Below, piece after piece: positions 8,726 to 16,964 of a stretch of 64,000 bases of DNA (its first letter is position 1; every line of letters starts with the position of its first letter). This stretch comes from RYN-230 sp963713815. GTDB taxonomy: Bacteria; Actinomycetota; Actinomycetes; Streptosporangiales; Streptosporangiaceae. The notes below the pieces were generated by a model that was not told the origin of the DNA, searched no databases, and saw nothing but the letters and a program-made list of their open reading frames with translations. The position numbers and the translations under genes were made by a program. The stretch lies in assembly GCA_963713815.1 (NCBI GenBank), contig CAVQNH010000021.1, forward strand, positions 1 through 64,000, in the 5' to 3' direction.

Positions 8726-9130
8726 GTGGGTGAGGCGCCCGAGCTGGAGACGATGATCACGGCGTTCGCCGAACGGGTCCCCGCCGTGGCCCATGCCGCG
8801 ATCATGTCGTCCGATGGACTTCCGCTGGCGTGCTCCCGCGGCTTTCCCGCGGACCTCGCCGACCAGCTGGCCGCGATCACGTCCGGCCTGTGCAGCCTGG
8901 TGCAGGGCGCGGCACGGATTTTCGAGGGAGGGCCGGTCATCCAGACCGTGGTGGTCATGGACCGCGGCCTGATGATCGTCAGGGGAGTCACTCCCAGCAC
9001 GGTCCTCACCGCCCTGGCCGCTCCCGACTGCGATATCGACCAGGTCGCCTACGAGATGGCGCTGCTCAGCGAGCAGGCCGGACATACCCTGGGCCCCGAC
9101 GCCCGCGGCGGCTCCCGCTGGTCGGGCTAG
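8726..9130 (+). CDS. roadblock/LC7 domain protein (CvnB-like)
   Basis: This roughly 134-residue protein matches actinobacterial roadblock/LC7 proteins: ITAFAERVPAVAHAAIMSSD, LPLACSRGFP and QTVVVMDRGLMIVRGV. In conservons these proteins sit between a sensor kinase-like protein and a DUF742 protein with a small GTPase, and modulate the GTPase. None of those partners is adjacent here, so it is an orphan copy. GTG 8726 is preferred over GTG 8720 because the latter overlaps the GAGGAG ribosome-binding site. Confidence 0.85.
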   Translation: MGEAPELETMITAFAERVPAVAHAAIMSSDGLPLACSRGFPADLADQLAAITSGLCSLVQGAARIFEGGPVIQTVVVMDRGLMIVRGVTPSTVLTALAAPDCDIDQVAYEMALLSEQAGHTLGPDARGGSRWSG

Positions 9131-9564
9131 GCATCAGGTCACCCAGGGTCGCCCAGGGGCGGTGACCAGCAAACCAGCGGTCACCGCGCATGGCGCGTGC
9201 TCCGCGGTATTCGCAAGCGCTTCTGGCCCGGGGTAAAAGCGGCTAGCCCGGGGTAACAGGCGGCGGCTTCCACCGGCATCAGGCTGGGGGCTCAGGCTGG
9301 GCGTGTGCCGCGGCGGCTGAGTATGTGCCGCGACCCGCTACACCGCCTTGCGCGCCGGTACAGCGGGTCGCGGCACGTCCCCCGCCCGGCAAGGAATCTG
9401 CCGCGCACCTGCCCTGGCAGTTTACGCTCCGGCCGTAAGCGCACGGCAAAGTGCCGGAAAATTCCGCTGCTGGAGGCGCTCACCTGCGGCCGATCGCGCG
9501 CCCGGTCGTGCGGCCCATCGCGCGGCCGGCGGAAAGCCGCCGCCAACGCATTGACGGACCCGTT
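9131..9564. other. intergenic region upstream of the arabinofuranosidase gene
   Basis: I see no convincing gene here. The notable content is one long inverted repeat, listed separately, and two GGGGTAA-containing short direct repeats near 9230-9260. Confidence 0.5.
9325..9376. repeat. 15-bp perfect inverted repeat with 22-bp spacer
   Basis: The arms GTGCCGCGACCCGCT (9325-9339) and its exact complement (9362-9376) surround a spacer that can itself pair (ACCG with CGGT). It lies about 200 bases after the roadblock stop, rather far for its terminator. It could be a structured RNA, a terminator for a longer transcript or a protein-binding site. Confidence 0.6.
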
Positions 9565-9579
9565 GTGAGCGCTCACTAT
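9551..9579 (+). promoter_or_regulatory. candidate promoter with LacI-type operator
   Basis: TTGACG (9551-9556) and CACTAT (9574-9579) are spaced by 17 bases. The perfect 12-bp palindrome GTGAGCGCTCAC (9565-9576) covers the spacer and touches the -10 element. A centred AGCGCT is typical of LacI-family sugar repressor operators in actinobacteria. Occupancy would block the promoter of the downstream arabinofuranosidase gene. Confidence 0.6.
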
Positions 9580-9631
9580 GACGGTACTTCCCGGCTCCTG
9601 GATCGATCCTAGGTGCCGGCGGGAAGCAAGT

Positions 9632-9643
9632 GAGCGCTAACAT
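9632..9643 (+). promoter_or_regulatory. second LacI-type operator half-match
   Basis: GTGAGCGCTAAC differs from the upstream perfect palindrome in one half. Centre-to-centre distance is 67 bases, about six helical turns, which would allow looping by a tetrameric LacI-type repressor. Confidence 0.5.
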
Positions 9644-9801
9644 CCGCGGGCCCGGACGCCCGGCCCGGAGGCAGAGGCGGCCGCCCGCGGAACAGGGTTG
9701 AGGGAGGAGGTCTCCAGCGGCGCTCTGGGTCTGTCCGCAGACCCGCAACGGCCAATCCAACCAGCGACGAAGCCTCGGATAAGGAAAGGCGGGCACGCAC
9801 A

Positions 9802-11262
9802 ATGACCCTCTACTCACCACTGCTGTCCCTCAGGCGGGTATTACTGCTCCTGGGCGCGGCCCTGACCCTCGCCGTCGGCGCCCTGGCCGCCGGGAGCGCG
9901 CCGCCGGCCGCCGCGGCCTCACTGCCGTGTGACATCTACGCGTCGGGCGGCACCCCCTGCGTGGCCGCGCACAGCACCACGCGGGCGCTGTACGCCAGTT
10001 ACAACGGGCCGCTGTACCAGGTGAAGCGCGCATCAGACGGCACCACCACGAACATCAGCCCGCTCAGCGCGGGCGGGTACGCCAACGCGGCGGCGCAGGA
10101 CTCGTTCTGCGCGGGCACCACGTGCACGATCACCGAGATCTACGACCAGTCCGGTCACGGCAACAACCTCACCGACGCGCCGGGCGGCGGGGCGGCCGGC
10201 GGCCCGGACAACCTCGCGAACGCGACCGCGGCGCCGGCCATGGCCGGCGGCCACAAGGTCTACGGCGTCTACGTGGCGGCCGGCACCGGGTACCGCGATG
10301 ACAGCACCTCGGGCATCGCGACCGGCGACGCCGCCGAAGGCGAGTACGCGATCTTTGACGGCACCCACGTCAACAACGGCTGCTGCTTCGACTACGGCAA
10401 TGCCGAGACCAACAACGACGACAACGGCGCCGGCCACATGGAAGCGATCTACTTCGGCACCGAGAAGACCTGGGGCTTCGGTTCGGGCAACGGGCCGTGG
10501 ATCATGGCCGACATGGAGAACGGCCTGTTCTCCGGCGCGAATGCGGGCCTGAACTCGGCCGACCCGACCATCGCCGACCGGTTCACCACCGCCATGATCG
10601 AGGGCGAGTCGAACCAGTGGGCCATCCTGGGCGGCAACGCGCAGTCCGGCGGCCTGTCCACGTTCTACAGCGGCGTCCGTCCCTCCGGTTACAACCCGAT
10701 GCACAAGGAGGGGGCGATCATCCTCGGCATCGGCGGCGACAACAGCAAGAGCTCGGCCGGCACCTTCTACGAAGGCGTGCTGACCTCCGGCTACCCGTCG
10801 GCCGCCACCGAGAACTCGGTCCAGGCCAACATCACCTCCGTCGGCTACACCACCTTCACCGGCGGCGGCACGGGAGCGACCGGGCCCATCGTGTCCGGCC
10901 TCAGCAGCTCCGACTGCGCGGACAACAACAACGGCAGCGGCACCAACGGCAACAAGGTGCAGATCTGGACGTGCGACGGCAACACCGCCGCGCAGAACTG
11001 GACCGTCAACAGCAACGGCACCCTCACCATCGACGGCGGCTGCATGGACATCACCGGCGCCAACTACTCCAACGGCACCCTCATCGAGTTGTGGACCTGC
11101 AACGGCGGCGCCAACCAGCAATGGCAGGCCTCGAACGGGGAGCTGGTCAACCCGGCCTCCGGCAAATGCCTGGACGACCCCGGCTCCAACACCACCAACG
11201 GGACGCAGCTCATCCTGTACACCTGCAACGGCGGCAGCAACCAGAAATGGACGCTGCCTTAA
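9802..11262 (+). CDS. secreted alpha-L-arabinofuranosidase, GH54-like, with ricin-type lectin domain
   Basis: This 486-residue exported enzyme probably releases arabinose from arabinoxylan or arabinan. A signal peptide (RRVLLLLGAALTLAVGALAA) precedes LPCDIYASGGTPCVAAHSTT, the characteristic start of the AbfB catalytic domain. MADMENGLFSG contains Glu239 and GIGGDNSKSS contains Asp313; their spacing matches the nucleophile and acid/base pair of the fungal GH54 enzyme as I remember it. From about residue 365 a ricin B-type trefoil follows, with QNW, QQW and QKW repeats for sugar binding. Fungal AbfB instead carries a CBM42. Two AGCGCT operators upstream suggest sugar-responsive repression; the repressor gene is not in view. 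Confidence 0.88.
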   Translation: MTLYSPLLSLRRVLLLLGAALTLAVGALAAGSAPPAAAASLPCDIYASGGTPCVAAHSTTRALYASYNGPLYQVKRASDGTTTNISPLSAGGYANAAAQDSFCAGTTCTITEIYDQSGHGNNLTDAPGGGAAGGPDNLANATAAPAMAGGHKVYGVYVAAGTGYRDDSTSGIATGDAAEGEYAIFDGTHVNNGCCFDYGNAETNNDDNGAGHMEAIYFGTEKTWGFGSGNGPWIMADMENGLFSGANAGLNSADPTIADRFTTAMIEGESNQWAILGGNAQSGGLSTFYSGVRPSGYNPMHKEGAIILGIGGDNSKSSAGTFYEGVLTSGYPSAATENSVQANITSVGYTTFTGGGTGATGPIVSGLSSSDCADNNNGSGTNGNKVQIWTCDGNTAAQNWTVNSNGTLTIDGGCMDITGANYSNGTLIELWTCNGGANQQWQASNGELVNPASGKCLDDPGSNTTNGTQLILYTCNGGSNQKWTLP

Positions 11263-11287
11263 CCTAGGCGGCCCCTGAGGGGACCCC

Positions 11288-11322
11288 GGGCGGCCAGCCG
11301 CGGTGCACCCGGCTGGCCGCCC
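11288..11322 (+). terminator. hairpin terminator after the arabinofuranosidase gene
   Basis: Thirteen-base perfect arms (GGGCGGCCAGCCG and its complement) enclose a 9-base loop, 25 bases after the stop. The convergent gene on the other strand ends 30 bases further on, so it may serve both. Confidence 0.75.
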
Positions 11323-11351
11323 GCCGCCGCCAGCGGCCACACCCGGGCCGG

Positions 11352-12098
11352 TCAGAACACCTTCAGCTGGGCCACCAGGCCCAGCTGGCGCTGGTCCCCG
11401 CAGGGCTTCACGCCCAGCTGCTCCCAGTCGCCCCGCTGGGTGATCCAGCGCACCAGCGCGGGGGCGTCGGAGCTGACCTCGGCGACCGGCTCGCCCGGGC
11501 CGACCTGGATGGTCCTCGCGCCCGGCCCGGTCACGCTGATCCGGACCGCGCCGGTCAGCGCGGCCAGGACGCCGGCGTTCTGCTGCGGCAGCGCCGCCTC
11601 GATCCAGTCCAGCGCGGGGACCAGCCGCAGCTCGTCCGAGGGCGGCGGCGGCCCGGGCAGCGGCCCGCGCGGCGGGAACAGGTCGGCGCGGATGTGCGTG
11701 TAGTGGTCGAAGGCATACGCGGCCGGGATCAGCGCGGCCGGGTAGGTGCCGAGATCCCCCAGCGGCACCTCCAGGTCCAGGCCGGCCAGGCCCTCCAGGG
11801 CCTCGAACGCCGGCAGGCTGACCCATTCGTAGTCCTCCAGCACCCGCGCCGCGGACCAGGGCCGCCGGTCCGCGACGTACACCTCCTGGGCCTGCTCGGT
11901 GCCCAGGCCGGTGGTGTCCGGCAGCGAGGACGGGTCGAGCACCAGCCGCAGCAGCGCCCCCATGTGCGCGACCACGTCCTTGGCCGACCAGCCGGGACAG
12001 CCGCTGGCGGCCGCCCAGCCCGCCTCGGTGAGCCCGGTCCCGAGCTCGAGGATCGCGTCCCGGTCCGCGCGCAGCGCGCCGATCGCCTTGGCAGTCAT
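11352..12098 (-). CDS. maleylpyruvate isomerase/DinB-like mycothiol-family protein
   Basis: This 248-residue protein fits the actinobacterial maleylpyruvate isomerase N-terminal (DinB-like) family. The N-terminal helix is followed by GCPGWSAKDVVAHMGALLRL, whose GWS...VVAH is the family hallmark and supplies one metal-binding His. AYAFDHYTHIRADL supplies an HxxxH. Members use mycothiol or bind metal; their substrates are mostly unknown. It is divergent from a TetR regulator 103 bases away and is probably regulated by it. Confidence 0.8.
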   Translation of the reverse strand: MTAKAIGALRADRDAILELGTGLTEAGWAAASGCPGWSAKDVVAHMGALLRLVLDPSSLPDTTGLGTEQAQEVYVADRRPWSAARVLEDYEWVSLPAFEALEGLAGLDLEVPLGDLGTYPAALIPAAYAFDHYTHIRADLFPPRGPLPGPPPPSDELRLVPALDWIEAALPQQNAGVLAALTGAVRISVTGPGARTIQVGPGEPVAEVSSDAPALVRWITQRGDWEQLGVKPCGDQRQLGLVAQLKVF

Positions 12099-12201
12099 CC
12101 CATGCTCCTGTAACCTTGGATAAGATCGTTATTTGACATAGTGATGCTATGCGAAGGCGCGGATGGGCACAAGAGGAGAGCGGACGGGCTATACAGAACA
12201 C

Positions 12202-12882
12202 GTGACTGAGCTGCGTTCACCTGGCCCGGATTCACCGGGGGCCGGTCCCGGGCCCGCCGCGCGTCCCGGGCCGGGGGCACCGCCGCTGTCGCTGCGCGCC
12301 GAGCAGGTGGCCCAGACCCGGGCGGCGCTGATCGCCGCGGGACGGCGGCTGTTCGGCGAGCAGGGCTTCGCCGCCACGTCCGTGGACGACCTGGCCCGGG
12401 CGGCCCGGGTCACCACCGGGGCGCTCTACCATCACTTCCCGACCAAGACCGCGCTGTTCGAGACGGTCTTCGAGGCCGTCCACGGCGAGCTCATGGCGGC
12501 GTCCGCGAGCGCGGCCGGCGGCGCATCCGACGAGGTCAACGCCCTGGCCCGCGGTTTCGACGCCTTCCTCGACGCGGTGCTGGAGCCCGATGTCCAGCGC
12601 ATCCTGGTCACCGACGCGCCCGCGGTGCTGGGCCTGGCCCGGTTCACCGAGCTCGACGAGCGGTACGCGGTGTCGGCCATCGTGGCCGCGCTGCGGGCCG
12701 CGGACGACGCCGGCCGGCTGCACGCCGACGACCCGGAGACCATCGCCCGGCTGCTGCTGGGCGCGCTGGTCCGCGGGAGCATGCTGATCGCCGGCTCGGC
12801 CGACCCGGCCGCGACCCGCGACAGCGTCGGCCGGGCCGTCCGGGCCCTGCTGGCGGGCTTCGCCCCCAGGCCGGGTGAGTAG
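12202..12882 (+). CDS. TetR/AcrR family transcriptional regulator
   Basis: GTG 12202 gives 226 residues. The DNA-binding domain is AALIAAGRRLFGEQGFAATS, then DDLARAARVTTGALYHHFPT and KTALFETVFEAVHGEL, a textbook TetR N-terminus. It is divergent from the DinB-like gene. The short palindrome CATAG-5-CTATG (12137-12151) between them is a possible operator. The sensor kinase follows 14 bases after its stop, so the two may be cotranscribed. Confidence 0.9.
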   Translation: MTELRSPGPDSPGAGPGPAARPGPGAPPLSLRAEQVAQTRAALIAAGRRLFGEQGFAATSVDDLARAARVTTGALYHHFPTKTALFETVFEAVHGELMAASASAAGGASDEVNALARGFDAFLDAVLEPDVQRILVTDAPAVLGLARFTELDERYAVSAIVAALRAADDAGRLHADDPETIARLLLGALVRGSMLIAGSADPAATRDSVGRAVRALLAGFAPRPGE

Positions 12883-12896
12883 CCACGGGCACCGCG

Positions 12897-14453
12897 ATGC
12901 CCGGCGGGGCAGTGCCAGCCGGGACAGGGCCAGCCGAGGCGCGGCCAGCCGAGGCGCGGCCAGCCGAGGCGGGGCCAGCCGAGGCGGGGCCCCGGTCCCG
13001 GGCGGGCGGGCCGGGCCGCTGGTGGCGGCGGCGCAGCCTGCGGGCCCGGGTCACGCTGGCCTCCACCGCCGGGCTGGCGCTGGCCCTCGCCGCGGCCGCG
13101 GTGCTGCTGACCAGCGCGCTGCGGCTCTCGCTGATCCGCAGCCTGGACAACTCGGCCCGGCAGGGCGCGCAGGAGGTCGCCGCGCTGGCCGACGCGCACC
13201 AGCTGCCACCCGCCGGGGTCCCGGTAGTCCCCGGCACCATCACGGTCCAGGTTCTCAGCTCTAACGGCCGGATCGTGAACGTGTCCCCGGACGCGGACCG
13301 CCTCGTCCCGCTGCTGCCGCCGGCCGTGGCGGCGGCCAACGCCCGCGACGGCCGGGCGGTGTTCCTGAACGGCCGCCCGTACGGGCTGCCCGACACGGTC
13401 CGGGTGGCCACCGCGGCCACCACCGGCGGCGGGACGGTCATCGCGGCCGTCGCCTACAACCAGGTCGGGGAGAGCCTGGCCACGCTGACCCGGGCCCTGC
13501 TGATCGGCACCCCGCTGCTGCTGGCCCTGCTGGCCGGGGCGAGCTGGCTGATCGCGGGGTCCACCCTGCGGCCGGTCACCGAGCTGCGGCGCGGCGCCCA
13601 GGACGTGACGCGGACCGGCCGGCCGCGGGCCCTGCCGGTGCCCGAGGCCCGCGACGAGGTCCGCAACCTGGCGCTGACCCTGAACGACATGCTCAGCCGG
13701 CTCGGCGCGGCCCAGGAACGCCAGCGCGGGCTGGTCTCCGACACCGCGCACGAGCTGCGCAGCCCGATCGCCAGCATCCGGGCCCAGCTGGAGGTGGCGC
13801 TGGATCACCCGGACGGCCAGGACTGGCGGCAGACCGCCAGCGACGTGCTCGCGGACACGCTGCGGCTGTCCCGGCTGGCCGAGGACCTGCTGGCGCTGGC
13901 CCGGCTGGACGAGCGGGACACCCGGCGCCCGCCGCCGCGCCGGGTGGACCTGACCGGGCTGGTGCAGGAGGAGGTCGGCCGGTACGCCGAGGCCCGGGTC
14001 CCGGTCCGGCTGGCCGGCGCCGGGCCCGCGGCGGTGACCGGGGATCCCGACGGGCTGCACCGGATGCTCAGCAACCTGATCGACAACGCCACCCGCTACG
14101 CGCGGTCCCAGGTCGCGGTCTCGGTGGGCACGGCAGGCAAGAATGCCCGGCTCTCGGTCACCGACGACGGCCCCGGCATCCCGGCCGCGGACCGGGAGCG
14201 GGCCTTCGGCCGGTTCACCCGGCTGGAGGCGGCGCGCAGCCGGGAGGACGACGACGAGGGGGGCGCCGGGCTGGGGCTGGCCATCGTGCGGGCCACCGCC
14301 CAGGCCCACGGCGGGTCAGCCTGGCTGGAGGACGCCGGCCCGGGGCTGCGGGCGGTGGTGCTGCTGCCCGCGGCGGCCAGCGGGCGCCCGGCCCGGCCCG
14401 CTCCTACCAAGCCCGCTCCTCCTACCAAGCCCCCCAGGGCAGCAGCGCAGTGA
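12897..14453 (+). CDS. HAMP-domain sensor histidine kinase
   Basis: This 518-residue membrane kinase has a first transmembrane helix near residues 52-72 (LASTAGLALALAAAAVLL) and an extracytoplasmic domain of about 110 residues. A second helix (ALLIGTPLLLALLAGASWL) is followed by HAMP, an H-box (SDTAHELRSPIASIRAQLE), an N-box (MLSNLIDNATRYA) and G-boxes (DDGPGIP, GAGLGLAIV). No response regulator is adjacent, so its partner is unknown. The N-terminus contains a PAEAR/PAEAG repeat. Its last 32 bases overlap the end of the convergent ctaB. Confidence 0.88.
   Translation: MPGGAVPAGTGPAEARPAEARPAEAGPAEAGPRSRAGGPGRWWRRRSLRARVTLASTAGLALALAAAAVLLTSALRLSLIRSLDNSARQGAQEVAALADAHQLPPAGVPVVPGTITVQVLSSNGRIVNVSPDADRLVPLLPPAVAAANARDGRAVFLNGRPYGLPDTVRVATAATTGGGTVIAAVAYNQVGESLATLTRALLIGTPLLLALLAGASWLIAGSTLRPVTELRRGAQDVTRTGRPRALPVPEARDEVRNLALTLNDMLSRLGAAQERQRGLVSDTAHELRSPIASIRAQLEVALDHPDGQDWRQTASDVLADTLRLSRLAEDLLALARLDERDTRRPPPRRVDLTGLVQEEVGRYAEARVPVRLAGAGPAAVTGDPDGLHRMLSNLIDNATRYARSQVAVSVGTAGKNARLSVTDDGPGIPAADRERAFGRFTRLEAARSREDDDEGGAGLGLAIVRATAQAHGGSAWLEDAGPGLRAVVLLPAAASGRPARPAPTKPAPPTKPPRAAAQ
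12928..12987 (+). repeat. 15-bp tandem repeat, four copies
   Basis: Four head-to-tail copies of GGCCAGCCGAGGCGC (the last two ending GG) encode PAEAR-PAEAR-PAEAG-PAEAG in the cytoplasmic leader of the kinase. Confidence 0.9.
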
Positions 14454-15549
14454 CCGCGATGACGGCGAACAGCAGCGTCAGGTAGGCGATCGACAGGTGG
14501 AACAGGCGCATCGGCGCCGGGTTGGTGCTGGGCCGGGCCAGGCCCGCGCAGGCCCCCTCGGTCACCGGGCCGGCCTCGGGCTGCGCGGCGGCGGCCACCG
14601 CGGTGTCCACCCGGACGGCCGTGGCCACCGCGCCCTGGCCCGGGGCTGCCGGGCCGGCGGCCGCCGGGGCGGGGCGGGCTCCGGCGGAGCCGGCCGGGCC
14701 GTCCTCGAAGGTCATCGCGGCCACCCGGTGGTGCAGGCGGTGCGCCTCGGCCAGGAACCAGCCGCCGAGCACCAGCGCCGCGGCCGTGTACAGCCAGCCG
14801 GCGTAGGGCGCGAGGGCCAGGGTGACCACGACCATCACGTACGAGTAGAAGAGGATCTTCCGGGCCACCACCGCGGGTGAGGCGACCACCGGGAGCATGG
14901 GCACCTTGGCCGCCGCGTAGTCGTCACGGAACTTCATGGCCAGCGCCCAGAAGTGCGGCGGCGTCCAGAAGAAGATCACGGCGAACAGGACGACCGCGGG
15001 CAGGCTGACCCGCCCGGTCACGGCGGACCAGCCGATCAGCACCGGGAAGCAGCCGGCCGCGCCCCCGATGACGATGTTGGACGGGGTGCGGCGCTTCAGG
15101 CCGAGCGTGTAGACGAACACGTAGAACAGGATCGCGGTGTCAGCCAGCACCGCGGACAGCCAGTTGACCAGCGTCCCGAGCAGCACCGTGGACACGATCC
15201 CGAGCACGATGCCGAACACCAGCGCCTCGGCCGGCTTGATCACGGCGGCCTGGCGGCCCCGGCCGTTCAGCGGCCGCCGGGAGGTGCGCCGCATGATCGC
15301 GTCGATGTCCCGGTCGATGTAGCAGTTGATCGTGTTCGCGCTGCCTGCCGCGCAGGCCCCGGCGACCAGGGTGATCAGGAGCACCCGGATCGACGGCAGG
15401 CCGCGCTGCGCGAGCAGCATGGTCGGGATCGTGGTGACGAGCAGCAGCTCGATGATCCGCGGCTTGGTCAGGGCGAAGAGCGACCGGGCGACCACCCGGG
15501 CGGAACGGCGCCCCGTGATGGCGGGCAGCGCGTCGGTCGCTGGGGTCAC
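14422..15549 (-). CDS. ctaB: protoheme IX farnesyltransferase (heme O synthase)
   Basis: This 375-residue integral membrane enzyme transfers a farnesyl group to heme B, giving heme O for the aa3-type oxidase. ALTKPRIIELLLVTTIPTM and the prenyl-diphosphate-binding NCYIDRDIDAIMRRT are diagnostic, as is FFWTPPHFWALAM. Unusually, a Pro/Ala-rich stretch of about 70 residues lies before the last membrane helix (LFHLSIAYLTLLFAVIAVTA), making the protein longer than the common 300 or so. It is the last gene of the oxidase operon; its start overlaps the preceding small gene by 4 bases. Confidence 0.93.
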   Translation of the reverse strand: MTPATDALPAITGRRSARVVARSLFALTKPRIIELLLVTTIPTMLLAQRGLPSIRVLLITLVAGACAAGSANTINCYIDRDIDAIMRRTSRRPLNGRGRQAAVIKPAEALVFGIVLGIVSTVLLGTLVNWLSAVLADTAILFYVFVYTLGLKRRTPSNIVIGGAAGCFPVLIGWSAVTGRVSLPAVVLFAVIFFWTPPHFWALAMKFRDDYAAAKVPMLPVVASPAVVARKILFYSYVMVVVTLALAPYAGWLYTAAALVLGGWFLAEAHRLHHRVAAMTFEDGPAGSAGARPAPAAAGPAAPGQGAVATAVRVDTAVAAAAQPEAGPVTEGACAGLARPSTNPAPMRLFHLSIAYLTLLFAVIAVTALLPWGAW

Positions 15550-15983
15550 TCCTGGTCCTCCGAGCCTTCGGTTGCAGCGTTCTGGTCCTTGTCAGACCCG
15601 CCGGTCACTTTATCCCCCGCCGCGTCAGCCGCGTCCTTCGCCTCCTGGGCAGCGCGTTTGGCGGCCTCCTGGATGGCTTCCTCGGTCCGCACGCCGACCG
15701 CGGGCGGGGTGCCCCGCCCGGCCAGCGGCTCGGGGCCGCCCGCTGCCGTCGCGGTGGGCAGCCCGGTCGCGGCGGCCAGCGACGCGGCGCGGCCGGCGCT
15801 GGCCGGCGCGACGGGCCGGGCTCCGAGGATGGGCCGTCGTCCGGGAATCGTGTGCGGCGTGGTGAACACGAAGTACAGGACCGTCATCACCACGATGAAG
15901 AACCCCAGCGGCAGGACCAGGGTCATGATCTGCGCGCCTAGCGGGTAGTAGGACAACGGCATCGCAACGATCACGCTGTGCAC
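15546..15983 (-). CDS. small single-pass membrane protein in the oxidase operon
   Basis: I do not recognise this 145-residue protein. GTG 15983 is chosen because AGGAGG lies 5 bases before it. One membrane helix sits near the N-terminus (MTLVLPLGFFIVVMTVLYFVF). An Ala/Pro-rich linker follows, then an acidic and basic helical tail (EEAIQEAAKRAAQEAKDAAD). It lies between ctaG and ctaB, 28 bases after ctaG and overlapping ctaB, so it is cotranscribed with terminal oxidase genes. It may be an accessory subunit or assembly factor. It is too short in membrane helices to be the usual four-helix subunit IV. Confidence 0.7.
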   Translation of the reverse strand: MHSVIVAMPLSYYPLGAQIMTLVLPLGFFIVVMTVLYFVFTTPHTIPGRRPILGARPVAPASAGRAASLAAATGLPTATAAGGPEPLAGRGTPPAVGVRTEEAIQEAAKRAAQEAKDAADAAGDKVTGGSDKDQNAATEGSEDQE

Positions 15984-16011
15984 TCTAGCCTCCTGCTGGG
16001 AGCCAAACTGA

Positions 16012-16896
16012 TCATCTCCATCCGGTCCGGGTGGGCCAGCTGGACTTCGACGGCCGGAGAATCCGGTCCAGGCCATGACCGATGGCTTCGGACTCCTCGT
16101 CGCTCAGCCATCTGTTCAGGAGCGCGATTCCGGCGATTATGTACGGCACCAGGACCAGCACCCACAGTTCGGAGCCGCCGGCCTGCTGATCGTCAACCAG
16201 GCTGAGCAGATGGTGGCTCCCTACCCCGAGATATGCGGGGTAAATGACATTGGCCCCGAAACTGAGCAGCATGCCCAGGACGGTCCCGCACAGCACGATG
16301 GCCGTGAGCAGGAACACCCGGTACAGCGGCCCGAACTGGGGGCTGAACGGCCGGGAGCCGATCATCTGCAGCCAGAGCGCCACGCCCGCGGCCATGGTGG
16401 TGACCGCCTGGGCCGCGAGCACCACCGGGTGATGCACCCCGGCGTCGTACAGCGCCGGGATGTACCAGCCGCACCACACCACGATGAACAGGGCGGTCAC
16501 CGCGACCGGCCAGGTGCGCAGCCGGGGCGGCACCGGCGCCGCCGCGGCCGGCCGGGGCCGCGCGGTACGCCCGAGGCCGCGCCACAGCACCAGCCACGGC
16601 GCGCCGAGCACGATCAGCGGCGGGGCGTACACCCCGAGCAGGATGTCCTGGAGCACCCGGATCCAGATGAACCTTCCCGACCAGTAGCCCAGCGGCGAGA
16701 GCACGGCCAGGGCCGCGAGGAGCAGCCCGGAGTAGAAGGCGATGGCCTCGCGGGCCAGGCCGCCGGGCAGCGCGGCCCCGCCCCGGCGCGCGTCGCCGCG
16801 CAGGCCGAGCAGGCCGGCCACGTGCACGGCCACCACGGCCAGGCCCACGGCGATGACCGCCATGTTGGCCGACCAGTGCGAGACAACCAGGTTCAT
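16012..16896 (-). CDS. ctaG: CtaG-family cytochrome c oxidase assembly protein
   Basis: This 294-residue multi-spanning membrane protein belongs to the caa3_CtaG family, which supports copper insertion and maturation of caa3-type oxidase. The conserved VLQDILLGVYAPPLIVLGAP and the histidine-containing VSHWSANM, AGVHHPVV and LGVGSHHLLS segments fit the family. About seven membrane helices are visible. It follows ctaE by 68 bases within the oxidase operon. Confidence 0.87.
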   Translation of the reverse strand: MNLVVSHWSANMAVIAVGLAVVAVHVAGLLGLRGDARRGGAALPGGLAREAIAFYSGLLLAALAVLSPLGYWSGRFIWIRVLQDILLGVYAPPLIVLGAPWLVLWRGLGRTARPRPAAAAPVPPRLRTWPVAVTALFIVVWCGWYIPALYDAGVHHPVVLAAQAVTTMAAGVALWLQMIGSRPFSPQFGPLYRVFLLTAIVLCGTVLGMLLSFGANVIYPAYLGVGSHHLLSLVDDQQAGGSELWVLVLVPYIIAGIALLNRWLSDEESEAIGHGLDRILRPSKSSWPTRTGWR

Positions 16897-16964
16897 TACG
16901 GTGCTGGGCCGCCGGGCGGCTGACGCATGGCGTCAGCCGCTCCGGACGGGCCGCTCCTTTCCGC

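Noticed and set aside
10033..12201. Long minus-strand open frame opposite the arabinofuranosidase gene
   Set aside because: It is an antisense shadow created by high G+C codon use; the plus frame has a signal peptide, catalytic motifs and lectin repeats, and the minus frame has none.
12432..14309. Long minus-strand frame opposite the TetR and kinase genes
   Set aside because: Antisense shadow; both plus-strand genes have complete domain sets.
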